Part shown: in pieces, positions 54,982 to 63,712 of the stretch
How the letters are laid out: the number at the start of each line of letters is the position of its first letter
Position numbering within the stretch: the stretch's first letter is position 1
DNA from: Candidatus Mycobacterium wuenschmannii
GTDB taxonomy: Bacteria; Actinomycetota; Actinomycetes; Mycobacteriales; Mycobacteriaceae
Length of the DNA stretch: 64,000 nt
Reading direction: 5' to 3'
Assembly: GCF_030252325.1 (NCBI RefSeq)
Contig: NZ_CP126981.1
Span: 3,596,001 to 3,660,000 of the forward strand
Program-made: the position numbers and the translations under genes
The notes under the pieces: model-generated
Told to the model about the DNA's origin: nothing
Databases searched by the model: none
What the model saw: the letters and a program-made list of their open reading frames with translations, nothing else

Positions 54982-55020
54982 GCCCCTGCCGGGGCGGGCC
55001 GGCCGGTACTGTGACGGCCC

Positions 55021-55287
55021 ATGACCTCCGACTTGTCGCGCCCGGACTCGGTGAGCGCTGCCCTGACCGAGATCCTGCGCGACGACCTCAACATCGACGT
55101 CAGCCGCGTGACCCCGGAGTCGCGCCTGGTCGACGACGTGGGCCTGGATTCGGTGGCCTTCGCGGTCGGCATGGTCGCGATCGAAGACAAGCTCGGCGTC
55201 GTGGTGAACGAGCAGGAGCTGCTGGGCTGTGACACCGTCGGCGACCTCGAGAACGTGATCCGGGCAAAGGTCCCGGTCGGCCAGTGA
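55021..55287 (+). CDS. mbtL: acyl carrier protein MbtL
   Basis: An 88-residue carrier protein with the phosphopantetheine Ser44 in [11 protein letters not shown]. It accepts the acyl chain activated by MbtM and passes it, desaturated by MbtN, to MbtK for attachment to the mycobactin lysine. It is followed with a GTGA overlap by mbtM and then mbtN, the gene order of the mbt-2 locus (Rv1344-Rv1346 in M. tuberculosis). The 39 bp upstream show no iron box. Confidence 0.92.
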   Translation: MTSDLSRPDSVSAALTEILRDDLNIDVSRVTPESRLVDDVGLDSVAFAVGMVAIEDKLGVVVNEQELLGCDTVGDLENVIRAKVPVGQ

Positions 55288-56861
55288 GCGCGCTGGCCAC
55301 CGCCCTGTCCAGGGCGATGCGCGCCTCTGCTCACGACCTCGTCGTCTTCGACAAGGAGTCCGACGGGTGGTTGCGCCAGCCGTGGTCGCAGGTGCACGCC
55401 CGCGCCGAAGGCATTGCCACCCGCATCCTCGACCAGCCCGCGCAGGGCGCGGTCGGTCTGGTCGGTGAGCCGACCGCCGACTTCGTCGCCGCCGTCCAGG
55501 CGACCTGGCTGGCCGGCCAGAGCCTGTCGATCCTGCCCGGCCCGGTCCGCGGTGCCGACCCGCAGCGGTGGGCGGAGGCGACGCTGGCCCGGTTCGCGGG
55601 CCTCGGCGTCCGGACGGTCTTCACCCACGGCGAGGAACTCGCGCTGCTTCAGGGCCGGGACGGGCCGACGGTCCTCGACCTGACCGCTGTCGCGCACGAG
55701 CCGTCGACCACCTTCACGCCAGTCGACCCCGCGCCCGGGACACCGGCGATCCTGCAGGGCACGGCCGGCTCGACCGGAACTCCGCGTACCGCAATGCTTT
55801 CCGGTGAGGCCGTGCTGAACAACACCCAAGGCCTGCTGAACCGCCTCGGGGTCGACCCGGCGGTCGACGGCGGCTGCACCTGGTTGCCGCTCTACCACGA
55901 CATGGGGCTGACGTTCCTGCTCAGCGGCGCGCTGGGCGGGGTGCCCGTCTGGCTCGCGCCGACGTCGGCATTCACCGCGTCGCCGTTCCGGTGGCTGCGC
56001 TGGCTCAGCGAGAGCGGCATGACGCTGACGGCCGCCCCCAACATGGCCTACAGCATGATCGGCAAGTACGCCCGGCTGGTGTCCGATGTCGACCTCGGCC
56101 GCGTGCGGTTCTCCATCAACGGCGGCGAGCCGGTCGACTGCGTCGGCATGGAACGCTTCGCGGAGGCGTTGCGCCCCTTCGGTTTCGACGCCGGGGCCCT
56201 GGCCCCGTCGTATGGATTGGCCGAGTCGACCTGCGCGGTGACGATCCCGCAGCCGGGCCGGGGTCTGCGCTACGACGACATCGATTCCGGCACGGGCGAA
56301 CCGCGCCGGCACGCGATGCTGGGCGAGCCGATCGACGGCATGGAAGTCCGCGTCAACCACGAGTCCGACCACTCCGCCGAGGTGCCCGGCCGGGACGTCG
56401 GTGAGATCGAGATCCGCGGTACCTCAATGTTTTCCGGCTACCTGGGCGATGCTCCGGTCGACCCCGCCGCCTGGTTCCCGACGGGCGATCTGGGCTACCT
56501 GACCGATGACGGCTTGGTGGTCTGCGGCCGGGCGAAGGAGATCATCACCGTCGCCGGGCGCAACATCTTCCCCGCCGAGATCGAGCGCGTCGCGGCTGAA
56601 ATCCGTGGCGTGCGTGAGGGAGCCGTCGTCGCCGTCGGCACCGACGACGATGCGACTCGCCCCGGACTGGTGATCACCGCCGAGTTCCGCGGCCCTGATG
56701 AAGCCGGCGCCCGCAGCGAACTGGTCGCCAAGGTGGCCTCCGAATGCGGCATCGTTCCGGCCAACGTGGTGTTCGTCCGGCCGGGAACGCTGCCGCGCAC
56801 CTCGTCGGGCAAGCTGCGCCGCCTCGAGGTCAAGCGCAATCTGGCAGGAGCCACGACATGA
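55284..56861 (+). CDS. mbtM: fatty acyl-AMP ligase MbtM (FadD33)
   Basis: A 525-residue adenylate-forming enzyme that loads a fatty acid onto MbtL. ATP motif [47 protein letters not shown] and the C-terminal [12 protein letters not shown] motif are present. It lacks the long C-terminal extension of FadD32-like FAALs such as that at 2.6 kb. GTG 55284 overlaps mbtL; its stop overlaps mbtN by ATGA, so the three are translationally coupled. Confidence 0.92.
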   Translation: MSALATALSRAMRASAHDLVVFDKESDGWLRQPWSQVHARAEGIATRILDQPAQGAVGLVGEPTADFVAAVQATWLAGQSLSILPGPVRGADPQRWAEATLARFAGLGVRTVFTHGEELALLQGRDGPTVLDLTAVAHEPSTTFTPVDPAPGTPAILQGTAGSTGTPRTAMLSGEAVLNNTQGLLNRLGVDPAVDGGCTWLPLYHDMGLTFLLSGALGGVPVWLAPTSAFTASPFRWLRWLSESGMTLTAAPNMAYSMIGKYARLVSDVDLGRVRFSINGGEPVDCVGMERFAEALRPFGFDAGALAPSYGLAESTCAVTIPQPGRGLRYDDIDSGTGEPRRHAMLGEPIDGMEVRVNHESDHSAEVPGRDVGEIEIRGTSMFSGYLGDAPVDPAAWFPTGDLGYLTDDGLVVCGRAKEIITVAGRNIFPAEIERVAAEIRGVREGAVVAVGTDDDATRPGLVITAEFRGPDEAGARSELVAKVASECGIVPANVVFVRPGTLPRTSSGKLRRLEVKRNLAGATT

Positions 56862-58006
56862 CCGACGAGCTGAGCATCGAGGACTACCGGGCGCTGCTCG
56901 GCGATGTCTTCAACGACGACGTCCTCAAGTGGACCGCGGAAGCCGAAGAGAGCGAACGGTTTCCACGCAAGCTGATCGAGCACCTGGGAGAGCGCGGCGT
57001 CTTCACCCAGAAATGGCTGAACGGCCAGCACCCCGACGTGGCCAAGCTCATCGCGCTGGCGATCGAGTTGGGCAAGCTCGGCTCGGCCGGCATCGGCGTC
57101 GGCGTCAGCCTGCACGACTCGGCGATCGCCATCCTGCGCCGCTTCGCCCGGTCGGACTACCTGAAGGACATCGCCGAACAGGCCATCCGCGGTGAGGCGG
57201 TGCTCTGCATCGGCGCCTCCGAGGAGTCGGGCGGCTCGGACCTGCAGATCTGCGAGACCGAAGTCCGTTCTGTCCGAAACGGATTCGAAGTCAAGGGCAT
57301 CAAGAAGTACGTGTCGCTGTCTCCGGTCGCCGACTACATCATGGTGGTCGGTCGCGGCGTCGACGACGACACCGCTAGCCGGCACGGCAACGTGTTGCTG
57401 ATCGCGGTCCCGTTGGAGCAGGCCGAGGTCCAGACCCCCTACCGCAAAGTCGGGGCCGGACCACTTGACACCGCCGCCGTGCACATCGACACCTGGGTGC
57501 CCGCCGATGCGCTGATCGCCCGTCCCGGAACGGGTTTGGCGGCGATCTCCTGGGGGCTCGCACACGAGCGGATGTCGATCGCCGGCCAGGTCGCCGGGGG
57601 CTGCCAACGGGTGCTCGGCATCACCCACGCGCGGATGGTGGAGCGGCGGCAGTTCGGCGCGACGCTGTTCGAGCATCAGGCGCTGCGGCTGCGGATGGCC
57701 GATCTGCAGGCTCGCGTCGACCTACTTCGGCACGGCCTCAACGGAATAGCCGCCGAGGGCAAACTCGACCTACGGGCCGCCGCCGCGGTGAAAGTCACCG
57801 CGGCGCGACTCGGCGAAGAGGTGCTGTCGGAGTGCATGCACATCTTCGGCGGATCCGGGTACCTGGTCGACGAGACGCCGCTCGGCAGATGGTGGCGGGA
57901 CATGAAGCTGGCCCGCGTTGGCGGCGGCACTGACGAGGTGCTGTGGGAATTGGTCGCTGCCGCAATGAAACCCGACATCGACGGGTATCACGAGCTGCGC
58001 GCCTAA
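56858..58006 (+). CDS. mbtN: acyl-ACP dehydrogenase MbtN (FadE14)
   Basis: A 382-residue acyl-CoA dehydrogenase-fold protein that introduces the cis double bond in the mycobactin acyl chain bound to MbtL. Features are [31 protein letters not shown] and [21 protein letters not shown]; the last block replaces the Glu-containing FEGT motif of FadE enzymes by [13 protein letters not shown], as in this subfamily. It follows mbtM directly and ends 47 bp before an HNH/DUF222 gene. Confidence 0.92.
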   Translation: MTDELSIEDYRALLGDVFNDDVLKWTAEAEESERFPRKLIEHLGERGVFTQKWLNGQHPDVAKLIALAIELGKLGSAGIGVGVSLHDSAIAILRRFARSDYLKDIAEQAIRGEAVLCIGASEESGGSDLQICETEVRSVRNGFEVKGIKKYVSLSPVADYIMVVGRGVDDDTASRHGNVLLIAVPLEQAEVQTPYRKVGAGPLDTAAVHIDTWVPADALIARPGTGLAAISWGLAHERMSIAGQVAGGCQRVLGITHARMVERRQFGATLFEHQALRLRMADLQARVDLLRHGLNGIAAEGKLDLRAAAAVKVTAARLGEEVLSECMHIFGGSGYLVDETPLGRWWRDMKLARVGGGTDEVLWELVAAAMKPDIDGYHELRA

Positions 58007-58053
58007 CGAGCTGCCGGCCCGAACTTGTCGGTAGTGTCTGTCATGATCGCGTC

Positions 58054-59304
58054 ATGTCCTCGATCGGATGCGTTGATGCTTCGGCGGTGAGCCGCGCCGA
58101 GCGTCTGGAGATGCTGTTCGAGGAGTTGGCGGAGCTGTCTGGCCAGCGTAACGCGATCGACGGGCGCGTCGTTGAGATCGTCGCCGAGATCGATCACGAC
58201 GGGTTGTGGGGCGCCACCGGGGCGCGGTCGGTGCGGGCGTTGGTGGCGTGGAAGACCGGCTGCTCGCTCGCAAACGCTCATACGGTCAGCACAATCGCGA
58301 GCCGTCTGCCGGAGTTCCCCCGCTGCGCCGAAGGCATGCGAGAGGGCCGCCTGTCGCTGGATCAGGTAGGCGTCATAGCGGCGCGGGCCGGCGAGGGATC
58401 CGACGCGCACTATGCCCAGCTGGCCAGTGTCGCCACCGTTGCTCAGCTGCGCACCGCCGTCAGCTTGGAACCGCGACCCGACCCCGATCCTCGGCCCAAG
58501 CCCGAGCGCTCGATCACCACGACCCGCACCGAGCACGGCAGCCGCTACCGGATCACCCTTGACCACCACGACGCCGCGAAGTTCGACGCTGCCTTGGCAT
58601 CTCACCTCGATGCGCTGATCGCCGAGTGGAAGCACGATCACGGCGGCGGCGCGGGCGACCCAGATCAGCGACCCCCACTACCCAACACCGCCGAGGCGTT
58701 CATGCGACTCATCGAAGCCGGCTGGGACACCGAGACTGCGCGACGCCCGCACGGGCAGCACACCACCGCGGTGGTGCATGTCGACGTCGAACAGCGCGCC
58801 GCCGCACTGCATCTGGGTCCGCTGCTCACCGACGCCGAACGCCGGTATCTGACCTGTGATGCCACGTGTGAAGTCTGGTTCGAGCGCCGCGGCGAGGTCA
58901 TTGGCGCCGGCCGGACCACGCGAACTGTCAATCGTCGGCTGCGCCGCGCGCTCGAGCATCGCGATCGCACGTGCGCGGTTCCCGGTTGCGAAGCGACGCG
59001 CGGCCTACACGCCCACCACATCCAGCATTGGGAAGACGGCGGCCCCACCGAGTTGGCCAACCTGGTATTGCTGTGCCCCTATCATCACCGGTTGCACCAC
59101 CGAGGCGTCATCACCATCACCGGACCCGCGAGCAACCTCACCGTCACCGACAACCAGGGTCACGCACTCAGCCCGGCATCACTGGCACGCCCGCCCACAC
59201 AACCCCCGCCGGATGTCCCGCCCTGTCCAGGACCCCTCGGCGAACGCGCCGACTGGTGGTGGTACGACCCTTTTCAACCGCAACCACCACCGTCGACCAA
59301 CTAA
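58054..59304 (+). CDS. HNH endonuclease, DUF222/13E12 family
   Basis: A 416-residue member of the mycobacterial 13E12 (REP13E12) family. The DUF222 part (about residues 10-300) has WKTGCSLANAHTVSTIASRL and HVDVEQRAA; the HNH part at about 305-350 has CAVPGCEATRGLHAHHIQHW and NLVLLCPYHHRLHH with the His/Cys ligands intact, so a nuclease may be active. The C-terminal tail is Pro-rich. Such genes are dispersed, repeated and mobile-looking; here it separates mbtN from the lipoprotein and mbtK. Confidence 0.9.
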   Translation: MSSIGCVDASAVSRAERLEMLFEELAELSGQRNAIDGRVVEIVAEIDHDGLWGATGARSVRALVAWKTGCSLANAHTVSTIASRLPEFPRCAEGMREGRLSLDQVGVIAARAGEGSDAHYAQLASVATVAQLRTAVSLEPRPDPDPRPKPERSITTTRTEHGSRYRITLDHHDAAKFDAALASHLDALIAEWKHDHGGGAGDPDQRPPLPNTAEAFMRLIEAGWDTETARRPHGQHTTAVVHVDVEQRAAALHLGPLLTDAERRYLTCDATCEVWFERRGEVIGAGRTTRTVNRRLRRALEHRDRTCAVPGCEATRGLHAHHIQHWEDGGPTELANLVLLCPYHHRLHHRGVITITGPASNLTVTDNQGHALSPASLARPPTQPPPDVPPCPGPLGERADWWWYDPFQPQPPPSTN

Positions 59305-59364
59305 TCGCGGGCGAAACCTGGCGCGCGGCGGGCACATCTTCTGAGGTGCGGGGCCGCGGGCAGC

Positions 59365-60129
59365 TCAGCCCGTGGAGACGATGCGATCAGCGACCACGCG
59401 GGCCACGGCGACGGCCGGGGCGCTGGTGGTCGGCTCGCCGCGCCGACCGACGATCTGGGCAACTCCGACGTCCACCAGATAACGCGACACGGCGGTGAGC
59501 GCGCGCATCCTTGGAAGAGGGTTGTTGTCGGTCTCCCCGGACTTGTCCAACACGATGGCGTTGAGGACGCCACCGTCCTCGTTCACGCGGGTGATATCGG
59601 CGAAGTCATCCGAATCAGCACCGATGATCGCGCTTTTCGTGCGCACGGACCTGCCCTCGCAGCGTCGCCACTGCGAGACGAACCGGGTGTAGAAGGAGTG
59701 TGCGCTCGCCGGTGAATCCAACTCCACCAGCGTGACATAGAGGCGGTAATCCGGTTCGGGAAACATCTCGGCGCCGGAAACGGACTCCCACTCGGCTTCG
59801 ATGGTCCCGCGCACCGGGGCGGGTTCGTAGGTCTGTTGCATGCCCGGGGTTGCGGCGCCCAGGCACTCCATCGGCGATGCTTCTGCCATGCCGTTGGGCA
59901 GCCGCTCGAGCCCGCCGGGACGCCCGACCAAGGCGGTCTTCATCGGAGCCCGGACGGCACCGGATATGTCGCCGTCGTCGGGTATGAACTGCCGGAGAAG
60001 TTGCGCGGACGCCGCCGGGGAGCTTTCCGACCGCCTGGCGACCGGGTGTCCGCCGACGCTGTGCGAACAGCCCGCCACCACGACTACGCCGCAAGCCAGC
60101 ATCCGGACATACCCCAACGAATGGCTCAC
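59365..60129 (-). CDS. lipoprotein with PknH-like sensor domain
   Basis: A 254-residue putative lipoprotein. The N-terminus has a hydrophobic segment and lipobox (MLACGVVVVAGC), so the Cys would be acylated. The body resembles the PknH-type extracellular sensor domain (PF14032): MECLGAATPGMQQTYEP near the start and FVSQWRRCEGRSV with the second Cys. GTG 60129 (SHSLGYVRML) is chosen; the frame is open another 32 codons upstream without signal features. It follows mbtK on the same strand after 52 bp and converges on the HNH gene. Ligand unknown. Confidence 0.75.
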   Translation of the reverse strand: MSHSLGYVRMLACGVVVVAGCSHSVGGHPVARRSESSPAASAQLLRQFIPDDGDISGAVRAPMKTALVGRPGGLERLPNGMAEASPMECLGAATPGMQQTYEPAPVRGTIEAEWESVSGAEMFPEPDYRLYVTLVELDSPASAHSFYTRFVSQWRRCEGRSVRTKSAIIGADSDDFADITRVNEDGGVLNAIVLDKSGETDNNPLPRMRALTAVSRYLVDVGVAQIVGRRGEPTTSAPAVAVARVVADRIVSTG

Positions 60130-60181
60130 CAGGCCAACGGTAGTGGTTGCGCCGCCCGGCCCAATGGGGCGACCGCCTGCG

Positions 60182-60793
60182 CTAGCGCGCCGCGGGCACG
60201 TCCTCAGGGGTGCGCGGCAGCGCATACAGCGCCATCCGCCGGTTGCTCATATCGTGCTCGCCGAGGAACGTGCAGCCGGCGTACTCGCACAGCCGACGCG
60301 CCGAGGTGTTCCGGTGGTCGGGGTCGAACATGATTCGGCGACAACGGGGTTCGACCTCGAAGACGCTGGCGACGATGCGCGGCAACAGGAACGGGCCGAG
60401 GCCCTTGTTGACGATCGACAGCTCGGCGATCGCCGCGTGCAGGCCGACGTCATACGGGTCGGCGTCGTAGCGGGTGGCGATGGAATCCCTTGCGGCGCGG
60501 TAGACCTCGACGTAGCCGCTGTCTTCGCCGTTCATGCGGCCGACGAATGGCCGGGAGTAGTCGCCGGCCACCTGGGCGTGCAGGTAGTCGCGCCACCGCG
60601 GCTCCGGCCAATCCGACTCCCAAGCCTCGACGAGGTGCGGCATGTTCATCCACCGCGAGATCATCGGCGCGTCGGCGTCCGGGTCGACCGGCCGCAGCGC
60701 GTACGGATCGGTGAGAACCGGTGTCGGCGGCGGGGGAGCGGCGCGGACGTCGTCGCTGATCTCGGTCAGCTCCCGCGGCAGGACAAAGCTCAT
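60182..60793 (-). CDS. mbtK: lysine N-acyltransferase MbtK
   Basis: A 203-residue GNAT-fold acyltransferase that attaches the fatty acyl chain from MbtL to the central lysine N6 of mycobactin. Distinctive segments are [39 protein letters not shown] and [19 protein letters not shown], all typical of Rv1347c. ATG 60793 has TCGGAGAG context upstream of the IdeR-like box. The other mbt-2 genes lie 2.2 kb away on the opposite strand, across an HNH gene and a lipoprotein. Confidence 0.93.
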   Translation of the reverse strand: MSFVLPRELTEISDDVRAAPPPPTPVLTDPYALRPVDPDADAPMISRWMNMPHLVEAWESDWPEPRWRDYLHAQVAGDYSRPFVGRMNGEDSGYVEVYRAARDSIATRYDADPYDVGLHAAIAELSIVNKGLGPFLLPRIVASVFEVEPRCRRIMFDPDHRNTSARRLCEYAGCTFLGEHDMSNRRMALYALPRTPEDVPAAR

Positions 60794-60821
60794 AACGATC
60801 GGAGAGCTTACCGAAGCGAAG

Positions 60822-60835
60822 TTAGGGTCGCCTAA
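60822..60835. promoter_or_regulatory. IdeR-box-like sequence upstream of mbtK
   Basis: TTAGGGTCGCCTAA lies 29-42 bp before the mbtK start. It matches 11 of 14 bases of the right part of the IdeR consensus TTAGGTTAGGCTAACCTAA, but the outer left five bases match poorly. It also overlaps the stop codon of the preceding gene on the same strand. Iron repression of mbtK would be expected for the family. Confidence 0.5.
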
Positions 60836-61605
60836 CGCCCCGGGCCGGGCGGCCCCGCGAAGGCCTGCGCGATCGTCAGCCAGTGCGCCGCGTCGTCACC
60901 AGAAGCCGCTACGTCCAACTCACCGAGCGGCCGGCGCTGCGTAACCAGGAAGCAGAAGTCCTCGGCCGACCCGGTCACCCGCTGCGCCGCATCGTCCGGA
61001 CCCCAGGTCCACAGCTCGCCGTCCGGCGCGCGCAGTTCCACGTGAAACGGCTCGGCCGGCGGCGCCAGCTCGTTGATGACGAACGCGAAGTCGCGGGTGC
61101 GCACCCCGATGTGGGCGATCGACCGCAGCCGCGCCGTGGGCTGCCGGGTCACGCCCAGCGCGTCGGCGACGTCGAGGCCGTGCGCCCAGGTCTCCATCAG
61201 CCGCGCCGTCGCCATCGACGGGCCGCTCATCGGCGGGCCGAACCACGGCAGCTTGCGGCCCTCGTCGACGGTCAGCAGTTCGGCGTGCAACTGCGCGCGG
61301 GTGGCCCGCCAGTCGGCGAGCAGCTCTGCGGGCGGCACCGAGGCCAGCTCGTCGGCCGCGGTATTGACGAATCCGATAGGGTCCTCCAGCGCCGTGTTGA
61401 CGATGTCGGCGAAGCCGTCGGCGTCGGTGACCGACACCAGCGCGCCGCGGTCGGTCCACAGCAGGTGCCCGATCTGGTGGGCGACGGTCCAGCCGGCCGC
61501 GGGCGTCGGCGTGGCCCAACGGTCGTCCGGCAGCGACGCGACGAGCGCGTCCAGCTCGTCGCTCTCGGCGCGCAGGTCGTCGACAATCTGCGAAAAGTCG
61601 GCCAT
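60832..61605 (-). CDS. TIGR03084-type DinB/maleylpyruvate isomerase-like protein (Rv0036c)
   Basis: A 257-residue cytosolic protein. The N-terminal four-helix part ([40 protein letters not shown]) is the mycothiol-dependent maleylpyruvate isomerase/DinB type with metal-binding His (H47 region, [15 protein letters not shown]), followed by the TIGR03084 C-terminal domain. Substrate unknown. In M. tuberculosis the same three-gene order Rv0036c-Rv0037c-Rv0038 lies on the other side of the origin. It begins 9 bp after the MFS gene stop. Confidence 0.9.
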   Translation of the reverse strand: MADFSQIVDDLRAESDELDALVASLPDDRWATPTPAAGWTVAHQIGHLLWTDRGALVSVTDADGFADIVNTALEDPIGFVNTAADELASVPPAELLADWRATRAQLHAELLTVDEGRKLPWFGPPMSGPSMATARLMETWAHGLDVADALGVTRQPTARLRSIAHIGVRTRDFAFVINELAPPAEPFHVELRAPDGELWTWGPDDAAQRVTGSAEDFCFLVTQRRPLGELDVAASGDDAAHWLTIAQAFAGPPGPGR

Positions 61606-61614
61606 CCGCGTACT

Positions 61615-62883
61615 TTAACGACGCCCGATCACGCTGTGCGCCACCAGCCCGCAGAGGTAGACGACGCTGCCCGACATCACCAGGGCGGGCGCACGGCCGT
61701 CCGCGGGAATCACGCAGGCCGCCACGGTGATCGCGGCGATGAAGGCCACCCAGAACAGCGAGTCCTGCACGGCGAACACGTGTCCGCGCAACGCGTCGTC
61801 GACATCCATCTGGATCGCGGTGTCGGCGCACAACTTGAGCACCTGGCCGAGCGCCCCGAGCAGCAACCCGCCCGCCACCAGCACCCACAGCTGCAGGCCG
61901 ACACCGACGATCTCGATGCCGGCGGCCAGCAGCAGGGCGCCGTTGGCGGTGGCGTAGCGCCCCCAGCGCCGCACGGCCGCCGGCGTCACAAGGTTGGCCA
62001 GAAACGAACCGCCGCCCGCCGCCGCGACGAACAGCATGGCGCTGCCCAGCGGCGACACCGACGCGGCGTGGCCGTTGCGCACCAGCAGCAGCACCAGTAG
62101 CGAGTTGATGCCGAACACCATCCGGTGCGACGCGAGCCCGGACAGGGTGGCCGCCACGGTCGGCCGCTGCAGCACGGTCCGCACGCCGTGCAGCCAGCCG
62201 GTGACCACGGCGTAGGCCACCGAACCGTGGATCGCGCGGGAGGTGTCGTCGGGACCGAGCACATGGCCGGCGAACCGCAGCGAGAACAGCAGCGCCACCA
62301 GCAACGGCGCGACCACCAGCAAGATGATCGACGCGGCCCCGGTGTCGCCGGAGCCGAACAGCGCGCGCGGCACCAGCATGAAGTTGGCGCCGAGGAACGC
62401 CGCGATCGCCCCGACCGCCGACGCGATCGAGTTCATCGTGACGACCTGCTCGCGCGGCACCACGTGCGGCAGCGCCGCCGACAACCCGGACGCGACGAAC
62501 CGCGCCAGCCCGTTGACCACCAGCGCGCCGCACAGCACGATCGAATCACGTGCGCTCAGCGCCAAGCTGACGCCGACGGCGGCGACGGACACCACCCGGC
62601 CCGCATTGGCGAAGATCAACACCAGCCGCCGGTCCCAGCGGTCCATCAGTGCCCCGGCGAACGGGCCGAGCAGCGAGTACGGCAGGAACAGCACGGCGAA
62701 CGCGCCGGCGATGGCCAGCGGGCTGGACGCCCGGGCGGGGTTGAACAGCAGTGCCCCGGCGAGGCCGGCCTGGAAGAGGCCGTCGGCGAACTGGCTCGCG
62801 AGCCGAAGCCGTAGCAGCCGCCAGAAGTCGGGCAGCGCGCGCACCGTTCGCCATACGGCGACCGGCGCGCTCGGATGAGTCAC
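61615..62883 (-). CDS. MFS transporter (Rv0037c type)
   Basis: A 422-residue major facilitator with about 12 hydrophobic spans. After an N-terminal amphipathic stretch ([20 protein letters not shown]) comes the A-motif-like [17 protein letters not shown], and spans recur up to [14 protein letters not shown]. The substrate is unknown. Start is GTG 62883. It is in the same direction as, and probably cotranscribed with, the TIGR03084 gene, and is divergent from yqgE with 118 bp between. Confidence 0.92.
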   Translation of the reverse strand: MTHPSAPVAVWRTVRALPDFWRLLRLRLASQFADGLFQAGLAGALLFNPARASSPLAIAGAFAVLFLPYSLLGPFAGALMDRWDRRLVLIFANAGRVVSVAAVGVSLALSARDSIVLCGALVVNGLARFVASGLSAALPHVVPREQVVTMNSIASAVGAIAAFLGANFMLVPRALFGSGDTGAASIILLVVAPLLVALLFSLRFAGHVLGPDDTSRAIHGSVAYAVVTGWLHGVRTVLQRPTVAATLSGLASHRMVFGINSLLVLLLVRNGHAASVSPLGSAMLFVAAAGGGSFLANLVTPAAVRRWGRYATANGALLLAAGIEIVGVGLQLWVLVAGGLLLGALGQVLKLCADTAIQMDVDDALRGHVFAVQDSLFWVAFIAAITVAACVIPADGRAPALVMSGSVVYLCGLVAHSVIGRR

Positions 62884-63001
62884 GGAACCTGCTTCCCGAT
62901 TGGTCGGGCGATTATCGAGCGCCTGTCACAACACTACAAATTCTGGCCGACCGCGCTTCGGGTTGACCACCGCCGTCGGGCCCGGGTGCCATGATGGTCG
63001 G

Positions 63002-63607
63002 GTGGCGCAGCCCGAGGACCCAGAGGATTTCATTGCCCCTGCCGCACATCGAGTGCGCGCGGGCACCTTGCTGCTGGCCAACACCGATCTGCTCGAGCCG
63101 ACGTTCCGGCGCAGCGTGATCTACATCGTCGAGCACAACGACGGGGGCACGCTCGGCGTGGTGCTCAACCGGCCCAGCGAGACGGCGGTCTACAACGTGC
63201 TGCCGCAGTGGACCGACCTGGCGTCGAAGCCGAAGACGATGTTTATCGGCGGGCCGGTCAAGCGCGATGCGGCGCTGTGCCTGGCGGTGTTGCGGGTCGG
63301 CGCGGTTCCCGACGACGTGCCCGGCCTGCGCCATGTGGCCGGCCGGATGGCGATGGTCGACCTGGACGCCGACCCCGAGGCGATCGGCGCCGCGGTCGAG
63401 GGTGTCCGGATTTTCGCCGGCTACTCGGGTTGGACGATCGGCCAACTCGAAGGTGAGATCGAGCGCGACGACTGGATTGTGTTGTCCGCGTTGCCTTCTG
63501 ACGTGTTGGTCGAGCCGCGGGTGGACCTGTGGGGACGCGTGCTGCGCCGTCAGCCGCAACCGCTGGCGATGCTCGCGACGCACCCGATCGACGTCAGCCG
63601 CAACTAG
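63002..63607 (+). CDS. YqgE/AlgH family protein
   Basis: A 201-residue member of the YqgE/AlgH family (UPF0301). It contains RVRAGTLLLANTDLLEPTFR, EHNDGGTLGVVLNRP, FIGGPVKRDAALCLAVLR and YSGWTIGQLEGEIERDDW, the hallmark pieces. The family has no settled biochemical function. GTG 63002 (VAQPEDPEDF) matches the known homologue length. The final bases and stop codon are part of a 55-bp tandem duplication. Confidence 0.92.
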   Translation: MAQPEDPEDFIAPAAHRVRAGTLLLANTDLLEPTFRRSVIYIVEHNDGGTLGVVLNRPSETAVYNVLPQWTDLASKPKTMFIGGPVKRDAALCLAVLRVGAVPDDVPGLRHVAGRMAMVDLDADPEAIGAAVEGVRIFAGYSGWTIGQLEGEIERDDWIVLSALPSDVLVEPRVDLWGRVLRRQPQPLAMLATHPIDVSRN

Positions 63608-63712
63608 GGCGATCGCGAGGCCGGTGTTTTTCCGGTCGAAGCGGGTCGCCCTTTCAGACTAGGGCGATCGCGAGGCCGGTGTTTTTCCGGTCGAAGCGGG
63701 TCGCCCTTTCAG
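63603..63712. repeat. 55-bp exact tandem duplication with hairpin
   Basis: Bases 63603-63657 and 63658-63712 are identical. Each unit starts with ACTAGGGCGATCG and ends with GTCGCCCTTTCAG; inside, AGGGCGA pairs with TCGCCCT and CCGG with CCGG around a GTTTTT loop, a terminator-like hairpin. The first copy contains the yqgE stop codon and the second the stop codon of the leftward gene, so the repeat likely doubles a shared bidirectional terminator. Confidence 0.9.

Noticed and set aside
61036..61051. parS-like AGTTCCACGTGAAACG
   Set aside because: Three mismatches to the 16-bp palindrome and inside an unrelated coding region 22 kb from the parAB sites; likely chance.
60920..62533. 537-codon minus-strand frame across the TIGR03084 and MFS genes
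   Set aside because: Alternative frame of two real genes on the same strand; composition almost only Arg/Gly/Ala.
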